Assembly (NCBI GenBank): GCA_004299305.1
Contig: SCPZ01000036.1
Span: forward strand, 27,801 to 91,800
Length of the DNA: 64,000 nt
DNA from: Methylobacter sp.
Lineage (GTDB): Bacteria > Pseudomonadota > Gammaproteobacteria > Methylococcales > Methylomonadaceae
Reading direction: 5' to 3'
This document shows, piece by piece, positions 25,999 through 34,871 of the stretch. Position numbers and translations under genes: made by a program. The notes beneath the pieces were generated by a model. The model was not told where the DNA came from. It saw nothing but the letters and a program-made list of their open reading frames with translations, and did not search any database. The stretch's first letter is position 1; every line of letters starts with the position of its first letter.

Positions 25999-27783
25999 AT
26001 GGCCGCAGACTATAAAATTATTGAACATACTTACGATGTAGTCGTGGTTGGCGCGGGCGGTGCGGGACTTCGCGCTACCTTGGGCATGGCGGAAAGAGGC
26101 CTTAAAACCGCCTGCATCACCAAAGTATTCCCAACCCGCAGTCATACCGTCGCCGCGCAAGGCGGCATCAGCGCGGCGCTGGGCAACATGGGCGAAGACG
26201 ATTGGCGTTTCCACATGTACGACACCGTCAAAGGTTCCGACTGGCTCGGCGATCAGGACGCAATCGAATACATGTGCCGCGAAGCCATTCCCGCAGTGAT
26301 CGAGCTGGAACATTACGGCGTGCCGTTTTCGCGCACCAGCGATGGCAAAATTTACCAGCGCGCGTTCGGCGGCATGACCACGCATTACGGTAAAGGCTTG
26401 GCGCAACGCACTTGCGCAGCCGCCGACAAGACCGGTCATGCGATATTGCATACCCTGTACCAACAATCGTTAAAACATAAGGCCGAATTCTTTGTCGAGT
26501 ACATTGCGCTGGATTTGATTATGGAAGACGGCGAATGTCGCGGCGTTTTGGCTTGGCGTCTGGATGACGGCTCCCTGCATTTGTTCAAATCGCAAATGAC
26601 CGTATTGGCGACCGGCGGCTACGGGCGCACCTTCTTTTCCTGCACCTCGGCGCATACCGTGACCGGCGACGGCAACGCGATGGTACTGCGCGCCGGTTTG
26701 CCGTTGCAGGATATGGAATTCATCCAGTTTCACCCGACTGGCATCTACGGCGCGGGCTGTTTGATTACCGAAGGCGTAAGAGGCGAGGGCGGTTACCTGA
26801 CCAACTCCGAAGGCGAGCGTTTCATGGAACGCTATGCGCCATCCGCTAAAGATCTTGCCTCGCGCGATGTGGTCAGTCGCGCGATGACCATAGAAATTGA
26901 AGAAGGCCGAGGCGTAGGGCCGCAAAAAGACCACCTCTATCTGCATATCGAACATCTTGATCCGGCCATCATTCACGAACGCTTGCCGGGCATTGCCGAC
27001 TTATCAAGAATTTTTGCCGGAGTCGACATCACCAAAGAGCCGATGCCGGTGCTGCCGACCGTGCATTACAACATGGGCGGCATCCCGACCAATTACAAAG
27101 CCGAAGTCGTTACTTTGCGCGGAGACGATCCCGATGCCGTGGTGCCGGGCTTGATGGCGATCGGCGAGGCGGCCTGCGTTTCCGTGCATGGCGCGAATCG
27201 CTTGGGCTCAAATTCGCTGCTCGATTTGGTGGTATTCGGTCGCTCCGCCGCGATACGCTGCGCGGAACTGATCAAACCCGGATCAAGACAAAAACCCTTG
27301 GCGAGCGATGCTTGCGACAAAGCCATTGCCCGTTTCGATAAAATCCGTAATGCGGGCGGCAGCCGCAGTACCTCCGATATTCGCCTGGACATGCAAAAAG
27401 TCATGCAAGCCAAAGCGGCGGTGTTCAGAACCGGCGTCACGCTGACCGAAGGCATCAACGCGATGGACGAAGTCAGGAAAACCTTTGCCGATGTCAAAAT
27501 AGCCGATAAATCGTTGGTCTGGAATACCGACCTGGTTGAAACGCTGGAGCTGGATAACCTGCTAAGTCAAGCCACCGTGGCGATCAACGCGGCAGGCAAC
27601 CGCACCGAGAGCCGGGGCGGTCACGCACGGGAAGATTACCCGAATCGCGATGACGAAAACTGGCTGAAGCATACCCTGACCTGGCTGGACGGCGATCAGG
27701 TTAAAATCGATTATCGGCCGGTACACATGTACACCTTGACCGACGAAGTTGAAGTTATTCCGCCCAAAGAGAGGGTTTACTAG
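25999..27783 (+). CDS. sdhA: Succinate dehydrogenase flavoprotein subunit
   Basis: A protein of 594 residues (E. coli has 588). The FAD-binding start is [17 protein letters not shown] (residues 13-29), and H49 in [11 protein letters not shown] is the site of covalent FAD attachment. Catalytic motifs include [20 protein letters not shown] and the C-terminal [12 protein letters not shown]. It oxidises succinate to fumarate in the TCA cycle. SdhE, which attaches FAD, is encoded at 29319. Unusually, sdhB does not follow directly; a palindromic repeat and a toxin-antitoxin pair intervene. Confidence 0.97.
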   Translation: MAADYKIIEHTYDVVVVGAGGAGLRATLGMAERGLKTACITKVFPTRSHTVAAQGGISAALGNMGEDDWRFHMYDTVKGSDWLGDQDAIEYMCREAIPAVIELEHYGVPFSRTSDGKIYQRAFGGMTTHYGKGLAQRTCAAADKTGHAILHTLYQQSLKHKAEFFVEYIALDLIMEDGECRGVLAWRLDDGSLHLFKSQMTVLATGGYGRTFFSCTSAHTVTGDGNAMVLRAGLPLQDMEFIQFHPTGIYGAGCLITEGVRGEGGYLTNSEGERFMERYAPSAKDLASRDVVSRAMTIEIEEGRGVGPQKDHLYLHIEHLDPAIIHERLPGIADLSRIFAGVDITKEPMPVLPTVHYNMGGIPTNYKAEVVTLRGDDPDAVVPGLMAIGEAACVSVHGANRLGSNSLLDLVVFGRSAAIRCAELIKPGSRQKPLASDACDKAIARFDKIRNAGGSRSTSDIRLDMQKVMQAKAAVFRTGVTLTEGINAMDEVRKTFADVKIADKSLVWNTDLVETLELDNLLSQATVAINAAGNRTESRGGHAREDYPNRDDENWLKHTLTWLDGDQVKIDYRPVHMYTLTDEVEVIPPKERVY

Positions 27784-27789
27784 TACATC

Positions 27790-27835
27790 GTTCCCACGCT
27801 CCGGCGTGGGAACGCAGTTAAGACGCTCCAGCGTC
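27790..27835. repeat. Double palindromic repeat between sdhA and the vapBC-like module
   Basis: GTTCCCACGC pairs with GCGTGGGAAC (27790-27813, loop of 4), followed at once by GACGCT/AGCGTC (27822-27835, loop of 2). This two-hairpin form is a repeat I know as widespread in environmental gammaproteobacteria. Confidence 0.75.
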
Positions 27836-27889
27836 GCGGTTAGTAATGCTGGTGTGTTTGGGGTGCTCAATTTTTAGCAGGAACACGAC

Positions 27890-28123
27890 ATGAAAACACT
27901 CACATTGGAAATAGACGACAGCATCTACAGCCAAGTCGTCGGTTTTTTAAATTTATTGCCGGAAAAACAATGCCACATTGTTGAAACCTTGTCCGCTTCA
28001 TCAAACGATAACCAACAACTGACGATTAAGTCGGCATTCGGTTTAATAAAATCCCCCATCACCGCTACGTTGGCCGATATTGAGCAAGGTATTATTAAGG
28101 GCGCAATAAGTGATAGCGATTGA
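27890..28123 (+). CDS. Antitoxin of a VapBC-like module
   Basis: A protein of 77 residues. The start MKTLTLEIDDSIYSQVVGFL looks like the DNA-binding strand-helix of small antitoxins, and the remainder is a polar tail that probably wraps the toxin (IEQGIIKGAISDSD). AGGA 8-10 bases upstream is a good ribosome site. It overlaps the PIN-domain gene by 14 bases. The exact antitoxin family is not clear to me; the call rests mainly on the pairing. Confidence 0.7.
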   Translation: MKTLTLEIDDSIYSQVVGFLNLLPEKQCHIVETLSASSNDNQQLTIKSAFGLIKSPITATLADIEQGIIKGAISDSD

Positions 28124-28496
28124 TACTGATGTGTTAGTTCGGGTCATTGTTGAAGATACTGGGCAGCCGGAACAAACAAAAATCGCCCGCGATTTAGTTG
28201 AAAATGCACAGAAAGTATTTCTCTCTCAAATCGTGCAAATAGAATGCACTTGGGTATTGGCAAAAGTTTATAAAATAGATAAAGCCTCTTTATTGGCGGT
28301 GCTTGAGCACTTGCTGATTAATCCAGATTTTATTCTGCAACATCCTGAACATTTTAAAACCGCTATTGATCTATTTCGGCTAGGCCATGCAGATTTTGCC
28401 GATTGTTTGATTTTGACCGAAAGCTCATACCTTGATGCGGTTTTATATACCTTTGATAAACGCTTAGGTCGGCATAGCAATACCAGATTGTTATGA
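28110..28496 (+). CDS. vapC: VapC-like PIN-domain endoribonuclease toxin
   Basis: A protein of 128 residues from a GTG at 28110 within the end of the antitoxin gene. The PIN acidic residues are all visible: D5 in MIAIDTDVLVR, the Glu in QIECTWVL, the Asp in GHADFADCLI and the Asp in LYTFDKRLG. VapC toxins cleave tRNA or rRNA and are held inactive by their partner. The module sits between sdhA and sdhB in the same orientation, so transcription through the sdh operon passes over it. Confidence 0.88.
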   Translation: MIAIDTDVLVRVIVEDTGQPEQTKIARDLVENAQKVFLSQIVQIECTWVLAKVYKIDKASLLAVLEHLLINPDFILQHPEHFKTAIDLFRLGHADFADCLILTESSYLDAVLYTFDKRLGRHSNTRLL

Positions 28497-28533
28497 TGGC
28501 TATCATTGATTCCACTCAGAAGAGAATAGACTA

Positions 28534-29319
28534 ATGGCTGAATTTACCCTGCCTAAAAACTCGGTTTTAACCAAAGGCAAAACCTTTAAAGCGCCTGCCG
28601 GTACAACTAACATTCGCCGCTTTGAAGTGTATCGTTGGGACCCCGAGTCAGGCGAAAACCCGCGCATTGATGCGTTCGAACTGGACATGGACAGCTGCGG
28701 TCCGATGGTGCTGGATGCGATCCTGAAAATCAAAAACGAAATCGACAGCAGTCTGACTTTTAGGCGTTCCTGCCGCGAAGGCGTGTGCGGCTCCTGCGCG
28801 ATGACTATCAACGGTAAAAACTCCCTGGCCTGCACCAAGGCCATCGATTCCTATTCCGGCACGATCAAAATCTATCCGCTGCCGCACATGCAAGTCGTTA
28901 AAGACCTGGTGCCGGATCTGACCCATTTTTATGCGCAATACGCCTCGATCAAACCCTGGATAGAAACCCAGACCCCAGCCCCTGCGGATTCCGAGCGCCT
29001 GCAAAGCAAGGAAGACCGGGAAAAACTCGACGGCTTATACGACTGCGTGCTGTGCGCCTGCTGCTCGACCAGTTGTCCCAGTTATTGGTGGAACAGCGAG
29101 CGTTATTTGGGCCCCGCAGTCCTGTTGCAAGCCTACCGCTGGCTGGTCGACAGCCGCGACGAAAGCACCGGCGAACGGCTGGACGAATTGGAAGACCCGT
29201 TTAAATTATACCGTTGCCATACCATTATGAATTGCACCGATACTTGTCCTAAAGGCTTGAATCCTGCCAAGGCGATTGCTGAAACCAAGAAGCTGCTGGT
29301 GCAGAGAAAGCTGGGCTGA
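28534..29319 (+). CDS. sdhB: Succinate dehydrogenase iron-sulphur subunit
   Basis: A protein of 261 residues. The three cluster motifs appear in order: [12 protein letters not shown] for [2Fe-2S], [16 protein letters not shown] for [4Fe-4S], and [17 protein letters not shown] for [3Fe-4S]. It passes electrons from the flavin of SdhA to quinone at SdhCD. The N-terminus has about 25 residues more than the E. coli protein. The stop shares a base with the sdhE start (TGATG). Confidence 0.97.
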   Translation: MAEFTLPKNSVLTKGKTFKAPAGTTNIRRFEVYRWDPESGENPRIDAFELDMDSCGPMVLDAILKIKNEIDSSLTFRRSCREGVCGSCAMTINGKNSLACTKAIDSYSGTIKIYPLPHMQVVKDLVPDLTHFYAQYASIKPWIETQTPAPADSERLQSKEDREKLDGLYDCVLCACCSTSCPSYWWNSERYLGPAVLLQAYRWLVDSRDESTGERLDELEDPFKLYRCHTIMNCTDTCPKGLNPAKAIAETKKLLVQRKLG

Positions 29320-29549
29320 TGGACGAGCTGGCTCGATTAAAGTGGCAATGTCGGCGCGGGACTAAGGAGCTGGATTTTCTGTTGAATCGGTATTTGGAAA
29401 CGGGGTATTTGGTGGCGGATCGTAGGGAGAGGGAGTTGTTTGTGGAGTTGCTGGGGATGGAGGAGGATGTGTTGGTTGGGGTTTTGATGGGAGATCGGAA
29501 GCTGGAAGCGAAAGGACTGGCAGGTCTGGTTAATAAAATAACAAAGTAG
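29319..29549 (+). CDS. sdhE: FAD assembly factor SdhE
   Basis: A protein of 76 residues. The RRGTKELDFLLNRYL stretch contains the RGxxE motif required for covalent flavinylation of SdhA, and FVELLGMEEDVLVGVLMG is the matching second helix. It is the last gene of the sdh operon and overlaps sdhB by one base. An inverted repeat beginning at its stop codon probably ends the transcript. Confidence 0.92.
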   Translation: MDELARLKWQCRRGTKELDFLLNRYLETGYLVADRRERELFVELLGMEEDVLVGVLMGDRKLEAKGLAGLVNKITK

Positions 29550-29624
29550 GGTACGCATCGCGTACCTTTTTGGGCTTGATCAATCGGAGCGTTTTACAAA
29601 TGGTACGCGATGCGTACCCTACTT
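29544..29624. repeat. Long inverted repeat of two GGTACGC palindromes after sdhE
   Basis: Two perfectly complementary 23-base arms lie at 29544-29566 and 29602-29624, each containing its own palindrome (GGTACGC with GCGTACC). The left arm includes the sdhE stop codon and is followed by T5, so it can act as a terminator. A single-copy relative is at 17310-17335. Confidence 0.75.
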
Positions 29625-29704
29625 GGCTTTATAACTAAACAACTACTTTTACCCTAATGAACACTTTCTTTATTTACAGCAAGTTTTAATATAAATTCAA
29701 TTAT

Positions 29705-30748
29705 ATGAAAATAAAAATATACGTTGTTTTTTTGTTATTAGTTTCAGGGTGTGATACCCATAGTTATATTTCAAAGAATCAACAAACAAATGAATTAACT
29801 ACTACGGCCTTAGTTGTTAAAAATGGAATTGCATATTTATCTGAAAGTGAAGATAAATTTACTGGTAAATTTGTAATGTATGATTATAGTGATGGCTCTT
29901 GTGTGAGTGAAAGTATTTCTATAGCAAGTGATGCAGCAAAGATTCAGATAATAGAGAGCGATGGACTAAAAGGAAGTAAGTTAAATGTACAATATGAAAA
30001 ACCTATATGTATTGAAGAAAACTACAGTAATGGAATAAGAAATGGATTGACCACGACTTGGAGTAAAGATTTCAAAGAAACTTATGCTTATAAGGAAGGA
30101 AAGTTAAATGGTACTAAAAAATTGTTTTGTATTATTAATTCAGAAGAGAAGATTTGCGGGGAAACCACCTACAAAGATGGCGTAAAAAGTGGTTTATCTA
30201 AAAGTTATGGTGAAGGCCAGAAGCAGACAAGTATATTTATTTACACTGGAAGTATAAGTGAAGATGAAATTGCAGTTGCTACTAAAAACTTAACTAGTAG
30301 TTATGATGCTATTGAGGAAATAACTTGGTATAAAGATAAGTCAATAATTAATCATTATGGATCAGGAATTAGTGCTTATTTAGGTAAGGTTAAAGGCGGA
30401 CTAATAACCTTTAGGTTTAAATTAGAATATATAGCGGATAGCTGGCTTTTTATAGATTCATTTATAGTTGCGGCTGATGATCAAAGATTTGAATATAACC
30501 ATATAGAATTTAAGCGTTATAATAATTCTAGCGGAATAACTGAATGGTATGATAAACAATTTTTAGATGAAGACCTAGTCATGATAAAAGCAATACTTAG
30601 GTCTAAACAAGCGACAATAAGATTTAAAGGAAATAATGCTTACGAAGATCATATAATATCAAGGCAAGAAAAAGAAAGACTAGAAGATGTTTTAGTCGCT
30701 TATGACTTACTTGGTGGTGTGGTTATAGATGACACATCAATAAATTGA
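29705..30748 (+). CDS. AT-rich lipoprotein with MORN-like repeats, function unknown
   Basis: A protein of 347 residues. MKIKIYVVFLLLVSGCDTH is a lipoprotein signal with Cys at residue 16 and Asp at +2, which can mean inner-membrane retention in the E. coli rule. The middle (about 105-175) has repeated motifs of the YSNGIRNGLTTTW, YKEGKLNGTKKLF and YKDGVKSGLSKSY type, as in MORN and YwqK-like repeat proteins. The C-terminal third has no features I recognise. The gene is much richer in A+T than sdhB next to it, suggesting recent acquisition. It has no strong ribosome site. Confidence 0.65.
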   Translation: MKIKIYVVFLLLVSGCDTHSYISKNQQTNELTTTALVVKNGIAYLSESEDKFTGKFVMYDYSDGSCVSESISIASDAAKIQIIESDGLKGSKLNVQYEKPICIEENYSNGIRNGLTTTWSKDFKETYAYKEGKLNGTKKLFCIINSEEKICGETTYKDGVKSGLSKSYGEGQKQTSIFIYTGSISEDEIAVATKNLTSSYDAIEEITWYKDKSIINHYGSGISAYLGKVKGGLITFRFKLEYIADSWLFIDSFIVAADDQRFEYNHIEFKRYNNSSGITEWYDKQFLDEDLVMIKAILRSKQATIRFKGNNAYEDHIISRQEKERLEDVLVAYDLLGGVVIDDTSIN

Positions 30749-30882
30749 TTTTAATCGGAGAAAGGGGGCAGGTTACAATGCTATGGAGAACTCGATAAAA
30801 GCTGTAAGGCGGATATTTGTAGGGTGGATTCGCCGCAACTTCGACTGGCTGTTATCGGCGTTGTGTGTTGATTGGCGGTTTG

Positions 30883-30978
30883 CTCGGCAACTGCTCCTGC
30901 GTTGCTCTACCTCCTGCATCCATGCAGCCATGTAGGTCGGGTTAGCTTATTGAGCGTAGCGAGATAACGTAACCCGAC
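30883..30978. repeat. Compound dispersed repeat ending in a REP-like palindrome
   Basis: An 18-base string, CTCGGCAACTGCTCCTGC (30883-30900), is repeated exactly at the window end (63983-64000). It continues with a CTGCAT/ATGCAG hairpin (30914-30927) and a REP-type hairpin pairing GTCGGGTTA with TAACCCGAC (30936-30978). The rest of 30749-31042 shows no gene. Confidence 0.6.
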
Positions 30979-31042
30979 ACATTCGCGCAAAATATCGGGG
31001 TACGCTACGCTAACCAAACCTATAATTTTATTTTCGCAAATT

Positions 31043-31162
31043 ATGCATTATCGTCGTGTTTATATCAAAGGTGGCTGTTATTTTTTCACTGTTGTTACCG
31101 AAAAATGCCGAAAAATATTTTCTGCGCCCTACATCTACCCGAGTCGGAAGTCAAATACATAG
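31043..31162 (+). pseudogene. 5' fragment of a REP-associated tyrosine transposase (RAYT)
   Basis: The frame begins MHYRRVYIKGGCYFFTVVTE, the characteristic N-terminus of RAYT proteins, and goes on to about residue 28 before losing similarity and stopping at 31160-31162. The catalytic HUH and Tyr regions are absent. It follows a REP palindrome, the usual partner of RAYTs. Confidence 0.7.
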
Positions 31163-31186
31163 CAAAATATTACAAGGTAAATTAGC

Positions 31187-31390
31187 ATGAAATTAAAAGT
31201 TATCATTCATTCGGCGTAAGAAGGCGGGTTTTGGGCGGAAGTTCCTGCAATTCAAGGATGCGCCACCCAAGGCGATACTATTGAAGAGCTTTTAACAAAC
31301 CTATACGAAGCAGTTGAAGCTTGTCTATCTGTAGACTTGGAGAAAATCGAAATTTCTAAGAACGATAGAGTTATGGAAATTGCAGTGTGA
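31187..31390 (+). pseudogene. HicB-like antitoxin broken by an internal stop
   Basis: The sequence reads MKLKVIIHSA, then TAA, then EGGFWAEVPAIQGCATQGDT and IEELLTNLYEAVEACLSVD, the HicB hallmark including the PA..GC..QG.T segment. A single G-to-T type change of a GAA codon explains the stop at codon 11. It overlaps the following hicA remnant. Confidence 0.8.
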
Positions 31391-31593
31391 AATCAGTTTC
31401 TGGAAAACATTTTGCGCAAATTATTGAAAGTCGAGGCTGGAATTTAATTCGAATGAATGGCAGTCACCACGTTTATATGTAGCCCGGAAATTCTGTTCGC
31501 ATCTCCTTGCCAATACACTGAAATGAGGATTTGAAGATCGGTTTACTCGGGCATTTTATGAAAATTGCTGGAGTTACTGAAAGTGATCTGTAG
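31387..31593 (+). pseudogene. HicA-like toxin with internal stops
   Basis: A GTG at 31387 overlaps the HicB remnant. The frame reads VKSVSGKHFAQIIESRGWNL, IRMNGSHHVYM, then TAG, PGNSVRISLPIH, then TGA, NEDLKIGLLGHFMKIAGVTE and a stop. The catalytic His of GSHH is kept but two internal stops inactivate it. Together with the HicB remnant this is a dead hicBA pair. Confidence 0.8.
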
Positions 31594-31867
31594 CAAATAG
31601 CTCAAGGCAATGGTGTGAGATCACGGTATATGCCTATTATTTTGATAAATATCGGGGAGTTCTCCGAGCGGTATGTTCAGCTTCAGGATAGATAGCGGTT
31701 TAGATGAAGCTAATGATATAGAATATAATCACGGCTGTGTTAGTTTAGTCTTAACCTTACAGACACTCCTGATAAACTTGTAACTATCTGTTTTAAGATT
31801 GAATTACTTTAACAAATTTTATGCAAATGTTTTGATCGATACTGAAGCTAAAATAGAGATTTATAAT

Positions 31868-32275
31868 ATGCCCGAAACACTTATAGAAAAAATAACATCT
31901 GAAGTATCTTCTTATTACGTCGCTGCTAATCAGCACCGTCCAAATAACGACCTTGCTTTTCGAACCAAACTTCGTAAAACCCTCCAATCAAAGCTCCAAC
32001 CTTATGTAGATGGAAAATTAATAGATTCGTTTACAGTTATTTGTGATGAATCTAATAATGATACCCGTAATGTAAAGCAACCTGTAAGGTTGGATGTTAT
32101 TGTTAGAATATCCAAATCTTCGCCGCAACATATAATTTCATTGCCTTCCAGAAAACCGAATCAGCAGGATCAAATAACACCGGAGAAACGTAGTTCGTTA
32201 TGGGACAAATCAATAGATGGCGCAGAATCATTATGGAATACAGTATTCGGTAAGTCGGTAGAAAAAAAGGGTTAA
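31868..32275 (+). CDS. Protein of unknown function, faintly like the C-terminal part of contractile tail sheath proteins
   Basis: 135 residues from the ATG at 31868, which has a GAG-type site 8 bases upstream; a TTG at 31799 in frame would add 23 residues. A segment FRTKLRKTLQSKLQPYVDGK followed by IDSFTVICDESNN and VRLDVIVRISK resembles the pattern seen near the end of phage and phage-like sheath proteins (coil, then Y-V-CD-NN, then a strand). The resemblance is short, and no other tail gene is nearby. It may be a domain remnant. The 205 bases before it (31594-31798) hold nothing I recognise. Confidence 0.45.
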   Translation: MPETLIEKITSEVSSYYVAANQHRPNNDLAFRTKLRKTLQSKLQPYVDGKLIDSFTVICDESNNDTRNVKQPVRLDVIVRISKSSPQHIISLPSRKPNQQDQITPEKRSSLWDKSIDGAESLWNTVFGKSVEKKG

Positions 32276-32329
32276 TATGCAACCCCATCCCTTAACGTTT
32301 CTGCGGTATTAGAGCTATGGGTGGCCTTG

Positions 32330-33040
32330 TCAATTCGGTTGACCTGAATTGGCGTTTTGATTTTCCAGTTCCGGCGTAATACCTGCTATCCCGCCTTTCA
32401 AAATCGTTGCCTTAATTGCATTTTTCAGCAATAAAAAGGCGGCTGCTTCACTGGTTTTGCCATCGGCACAAACAATAATAAACGATTTGTCACGATTTAA
32501 GGTCTTAAGCTGCATTCTTAATGAGAAAAAAGGCTGATTGATGCTGTAATCAAGGTGATAACTTTCATATTCTTCCGGTGTACGTACATCCAACAATGTA
32601 GCGCCATGCTTTATTGCTTCCTGCATCTCGATGTAATTAACAAATGTTAGGGAAGGTTCTTTTATTAAGGATACAAATTGTTGCTTATTTAAGCGCAATA
32701 AGGAAATATCCGTTATTGCTGTGATTGTTAAATCTCTGGGGGCATCGGAAAGAAGTGAGTCTTCTCCAAAAGTATCACCTGTTGTCAATTGGCGTATTTT
32801 AATTTCTTTTGCATGTAATGATGACTTGCGTGTTAACAGGCATTGTCCATTTTTGATCAGGTAATAATAATCGCCTGCACTGCCTTGCTCAAGAATGATT
32901 TCATCTTTTTTAAAAGACACTTCCTCAAAACTCATTAATATTTTTTGTAAATTAATAGGAGGGAGAGATTGAAAAATGGGTAACCTTAATAGTGCTGTCA
33001 TCCAGTCGTCTGAATTATCTTTAGTATTTTCTATAGCCAT
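32330..33040 (-). CDS. Cyclic nucleotide-binding domain fused to rhodanese domain
   Basis: A protein of 236 residues. The CNB domain (about 20-130) has LPIFQSLPPINLQKIL, then EIILEQGSAGDYYYLIKNG and the phosphate-binding cassette GDTFGEDSLLSDAPRDLTI with its Glu and Arg. The rhodanese domain (about 140-225) includes LLDVRTPEEYESYHL and the active-site loop VCADGKTSE with the catalytic Cys. Such fusions may couple a cyclic nucleotide signal to sulphur or persulphide handling. No DNA-binding domain is present. It is downstream of an HD-domain gene in the same direction and diverges from motA/motB-like genes. A CHASE2 cyclase lies 7 kb away. Confidence 0.88.
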   Translation of the reverse strand: MAIENTKDNSDDWMTALLRLPIFQSLPPINLQKILMSFEEVSFKKDEIILEQGSAGDYYYLIKNGQCLLTRKSSLHAKEIKIRQLTTGDTFGEDSLLSDAPRDLTITAITDISLLRLNKQQFVSLIKEPSLTFVNYIEMQEAIKHGATLLDVRTPEEYESYHLDYSINQPFFSLRMQLKTLNRDKSFIIVCADGKTSEAAAFLLLKNAIKATILKGGIAGITPELENQNANSGQPN

Positions 33041-33132
33041 GTTACTGTTCTCATTTTGATAAACAAGGGAATTAACAACATTAATACTGCTTACTTATAA
33101 GTGCGCCAATATATCAGTTAGTGGACTCTTGA

Positions 33133-33729
33133 TTATTGTAGTAATAGTTTTCCAATATTATATTGCTTTATCTTATCCCATTCGATAGATGCTGTTTTTG
33201 TCCAATATGAGTGCGAACTTAGTAAGTCGAGAGTGCTTTTATGCCACTGTTCCTTAGATATTTCATAACCAAATTCGATTAGTTCACGCCATAAGTTATT
33301 TGATAATGTAATAAAATCATTTGAACCAAAATGACAAAAATCGGCATCACACATCACTTTTTCTAAAATAGTATTAGCTGTTTGAGGTAACGCTGTTGCC
33401 ATTATGATAGCTTTAATAACTTCTATTTGCTGTTGGGTATAAGAAAATTCAGGTAAGAGCTCGGCAGCAATTGATGCAGCAATAACTTCATTGTTTTCAT
33501 ATTGATTGATATAGCCTATATCATGTAGAGCTGCGGCTGATAAAAGCAAAATTAACGGTTCACCTTTAATGTTTTCTAAATAAGCTAAATGTTCGGTAGC
33601 CGGTAATACATGGTCTCTTGTATGCTGAATGCCATGATAATAAAGTCGCGGATCCAATTCGTTTTCCAATTTATTAAAGACATGTGTTCGCATCTTTTCG
33701 TATTGAGGTATTTTTATGGCTCGACTCAT
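33133..33729 (-). CDS. HD-domain phosphohydrolase-like protein
   Basis: A protein of 198 residues. The HD superfamily metal ligands are visible: His in YYHGIQHTRDHV (about residue 35), the HD pair in AALHDIGYINQYENNE (about residue 69) and a distal Asp in VMCDADFCHFG. HD proteins hydrolyse phosphate esters, including cyclic nucleotides and nucleotides; the substrate here is unknown. It is upstream of the CNB-rhodanese gene in the same direction, with a 92-base gap, so the two may be co-expressed. Whether it removes the cyclic nucleotide sensed by that neighbour is speculation. Confidence 0.8.
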   Translation of the reverse strand: MSRAIKIPQYEKMRTHVFNKLENELDPRLYYHGIQHTRDHVLPATEHLAYLENIKGEPLILLLSAAALHDIGYINQYENNEVIAASIAAELLPEFSYTQQQIEVIKAIIMATALPQTANTILEKVMCDADFCHFGSNDFITLSNNLWRELIEFGYEISKEQWHKSTLDLLSSHSYWTKTASIEWDKIKQYNIGKLLLQ

Positions 33730-34054
33730 TTTATTATCTTCAATTAATTGCTAAAAACAATAGAAATTATGGCTATTTTAATGCTAGAATCAAAACCAGT
33801 CATGCAACTTGCCTCTCATGTTGGTAAAAAATGTTTATTTATTAGTTGCTTATGGGTATGGCTGGGCTTGGTTTGCTTGTCGTAGTATATAATAAAGGCA
33901 ATGGTTATGATTGCATTATTTCAAGTCAAAATACCTGGTTCTTATCCGAAAAAATCGTTTTTTCAATGCATTAAAAAACATCGACCCACGAAGCGTTAAT
34001 TGTAAGTTATTTCACCCGTTTATTTTTTAATAAATAATTCAATCATAAAAAATT
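33730..34054. other. 325-base AT-rich divergent intergenic region upstream of the HD gene and motA-like gene
   Basis: Very A+T-rich next to the motA start. No clear sigma-70 or flagellar sigma boxes stood out. A 38-codon frame begins at 33769 with a hydrophobic C-terminal half, but it has no clear ribosome site and I do not call it. Confidence 0.35.
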
Positions 34055-34825
34055 ATGAATATTGCAACATTAACCGGCGTTATTATCGGATTTTTAGTTT
34101 TAGTTGGCGCTATGCTGGAAGCTACTGAGAATATTTCTATTTTCTTTAATCCTAGGGGGCTTGCTATTGTTATAGGCGGGGTTGTTGGCGCTAGTTTTAT
34201 ATGCCACTCGTTAGAAGAAATGTTTGGTGTTTTTAAATCCATGATCAAGGTTTTTCAGCGGGAAGATCAGGCTAGTCGGTTATACATTCAAAGTATTTTG
34301 GATTGCGCTGAAATGACCTTAACCGGTAATACAAAGGCTATAGAAGCTAAAATAGCCCAGACAAATAATGTTTTTTTACGCGAAGGGTTGCAGATGGTAC
34401 TCGATCAATACCCTGAAAAAAAAATGCGTAGCTTGATGCGTTTTTCTATTCAAAATGCAAAACAGAAAGTTTTAAGTGAAGCACAGTTGTTGCGTACTAT
34501 GGCTAAATTAGCGCCTGCCTTTGGCATGGTTGGCACTTTGATAGGTCTTATCGTCATGTTTCAAAGCATGGATGAAAATTTCAGTAACATGGGTAAATCT
34601 TTAGCTTTAGCTATGATGACGACGTTATATGGGATTCTATTAGCCAATTTGGTTTTTTTTCCGATAGCGGTTAAATTGGAGGGACGTATATCATCTCAAG
34701 TGCAGCGTATGATTATTATTATGGAAGGCTGTATATTGATTTCAAAAAGAACACCTGTCGATTTAGTCAAAAGCGAATTGGAAATGATGACTAAACACGA
34801 ACAATGGAAAGCAATCGGTAAATAA
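34055..34825 (+). CDS. motA: MotA-like flagellar stator proton/sodium channel subunit
   Basis: A protein of 256 residues with four membrane segments: about 1-22, 28-50, 148-170 and 180-202. The N-terminus NIATLTGVIIGFLVLVGAML and the third-helix LRTMAKLAPAFGMVGTLIGLIVMF with the conserved Pro, then AMMTTLYGILLANLVFFP, are characteristic of the PomA/MotA branch. The cytoplasmic loop contacts FliG in flagellar motors. No flagellar structural genes lie in the window, so this is a stator pair located away from a flagellar cluster. The MotB-like gene follows 46 bases later. Confidence 0.88.
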   Translation: MNIATLTGVIIGFLVLVGAMLEATENISIFFNPRGLAIVIGGVVGASFICHSLEEMFGVFKSMIKVFQREDQASRLYIQSILDCAEMTLTGNTKAIEAKIAQTNNVFLREGLQMVLDQYPEKKMRSLMRFSIQNAKQKVLSEAQLLRTMAKLAPAFGMVGTLIGLIVMFQSMDENFSNMGKSLALAMMTTLYGILLANLVFFPIAVKLEGRISSQVQRMIIIMEGCILISKRTPVDLVKSELEMMTKHEQWKAIGK

Positions 34826-34871
34826 GCTTTATTTTTAATGTACTTTCTGAGAATTAATATAGGTTTTACCC

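Noticed and set aside
25795..26466. A 223-codon minus-strand frame over sdhD-sdhA
   Set aside because: It overlaps two certain sdh genes and shows no family motif; GC-rich codon bias opens the antisense frame.
33769..33885. A 38-codon frame with a hydrophobic end before motA
   Set aside because: No clear ribosome site and no recognisable family; noted only in the intergenic entry.
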